Assembly: GCA_016763875.1 (NCBI GenBank)
Contig: JAESSZ010000540.1
Location: 1-5,994, forward strand
Reading direction: 5' to 3'
Source of the DNA: Nannocystaceae bacterium
Lineage (GTDB): Bacteria > Myxococcota_A > Polyangia > Nannocystales > Nannocystaceae
Length of the DNA: 5,994 nt
The position numbers and the translations under genes are program-made. Below are positions 5,888 to 5,994 of the stretch, one piece after another (positions within the stretch are counted from its first letter, which is position 1; every line of letters starts with the position of its first letter). Under the pieces are notes generated by a model, which had not been told where the DNA came from, searched no databases, and was given only the letters and a program-made list of their open reading frames with translations.

Positions 5888-5994
5888 CCGTCGCCCACTA
5901 CGTCCCTAGCAGCCTGTGGTGAAACCCTCGCGCCGACATAACACCGCCCGCGAGGCCCACGACTTTGTTCCTCATCGGTGACTGACGCCCGGTC
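5888..5994 (-). promoter_or_regulatory. Upstream region of the kinase gene with a 7-bp inverted repeat
   Basis: This 107-base stretch has no coding evidence and should contain the kinase leader, and the promoter if it is not further upstream. CCTCGCG at 5926-5932 is exactly complementary to CGCGAGG at 5949-5955 with a 16-base spacer; centre-to-centre spacing of the arms is 23 bases. It could be an operator or a leader hairpin, or the end of an upstream unit. A TTATGT-like sequence lies between the arms on the minus strand, but no convincing -35 partner is visible. Whether it continues an operon from beyond the window is unknown. Confidence 0.4.

Noticed and set aside
5930..5994. Sigma-70 type promoter for the kinase
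   Set aside because: A TTATGT-like element is present on the minus strand, but no acceptable -35 element at 16-18 bases was found.

Overview
The window reads as a GC-rich, gene-dense bacterial segment in which all four supportable genes lie on the minus strand. The best guess at the source is a myxobacterium or close relative (Myxococcota, formerly Deltaproteobacteria). The reasons are a one-pass membrane Hanks-type Ser/Thr kinase that ends in an AgmX/TonB-C-like domain, its partner protein with a repeat-rich linker, and a pair of predicted lipoproteins. This placement rests on architecture and composition, not on a database match.

In transcription order, right to left: (1) positions 5888-5994 are an upstream region with a 7-bp inverted repeat. 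(2) 5887-4031 encodes a 618-residue Ser/Thr kinase with a complete catalytic core, a cytoplasmic linker carrying three PT[ML]D motifs, one membrane segment, an Ala/Pro/Lys hexapeptide repeat and a small C-terminal domain with two cysteines. (3) Four bases after its stop, 4026-3148 encodes a 292-residue exported or membrane protein with a signal sequence, a helical domain, a repeat-bearing Pro/Asn linker and two membrane segments. (4) A 169-base gap (2979-3147) follows, with a five-unit heptanucleotide repeat and a long imperfect hairpin. (5) 2978-2289 encodes a predicted lipoprotein with one DxDxDG calcium-loop-like motif, probably started at TTG. (6) After 47 bases, 2241 to beyond position 1 encodes at least 747 residues of a DUF3160-family predicted lipoprotein. 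This last gene is open at the window edge.

The kinase and the two-membrane-segment protein are almost certainly co-transcribed and translationally coupled, so a shared envelope-signalling role is plausible. The two lipoproteins look like a second transcription unit, or a distal part of the same one, since the 169-base gap could hold a promoter, a terminator or processing signals. The most interesting hypothesis is an envelope-sensing module in which a kinase with a TonB-C-like periplasmic domain works with a dedicated membrane partner and surface lipoproteins of unknown function. That is inference. I see no RNA gene, mobile element, CRISPR array or prophage.
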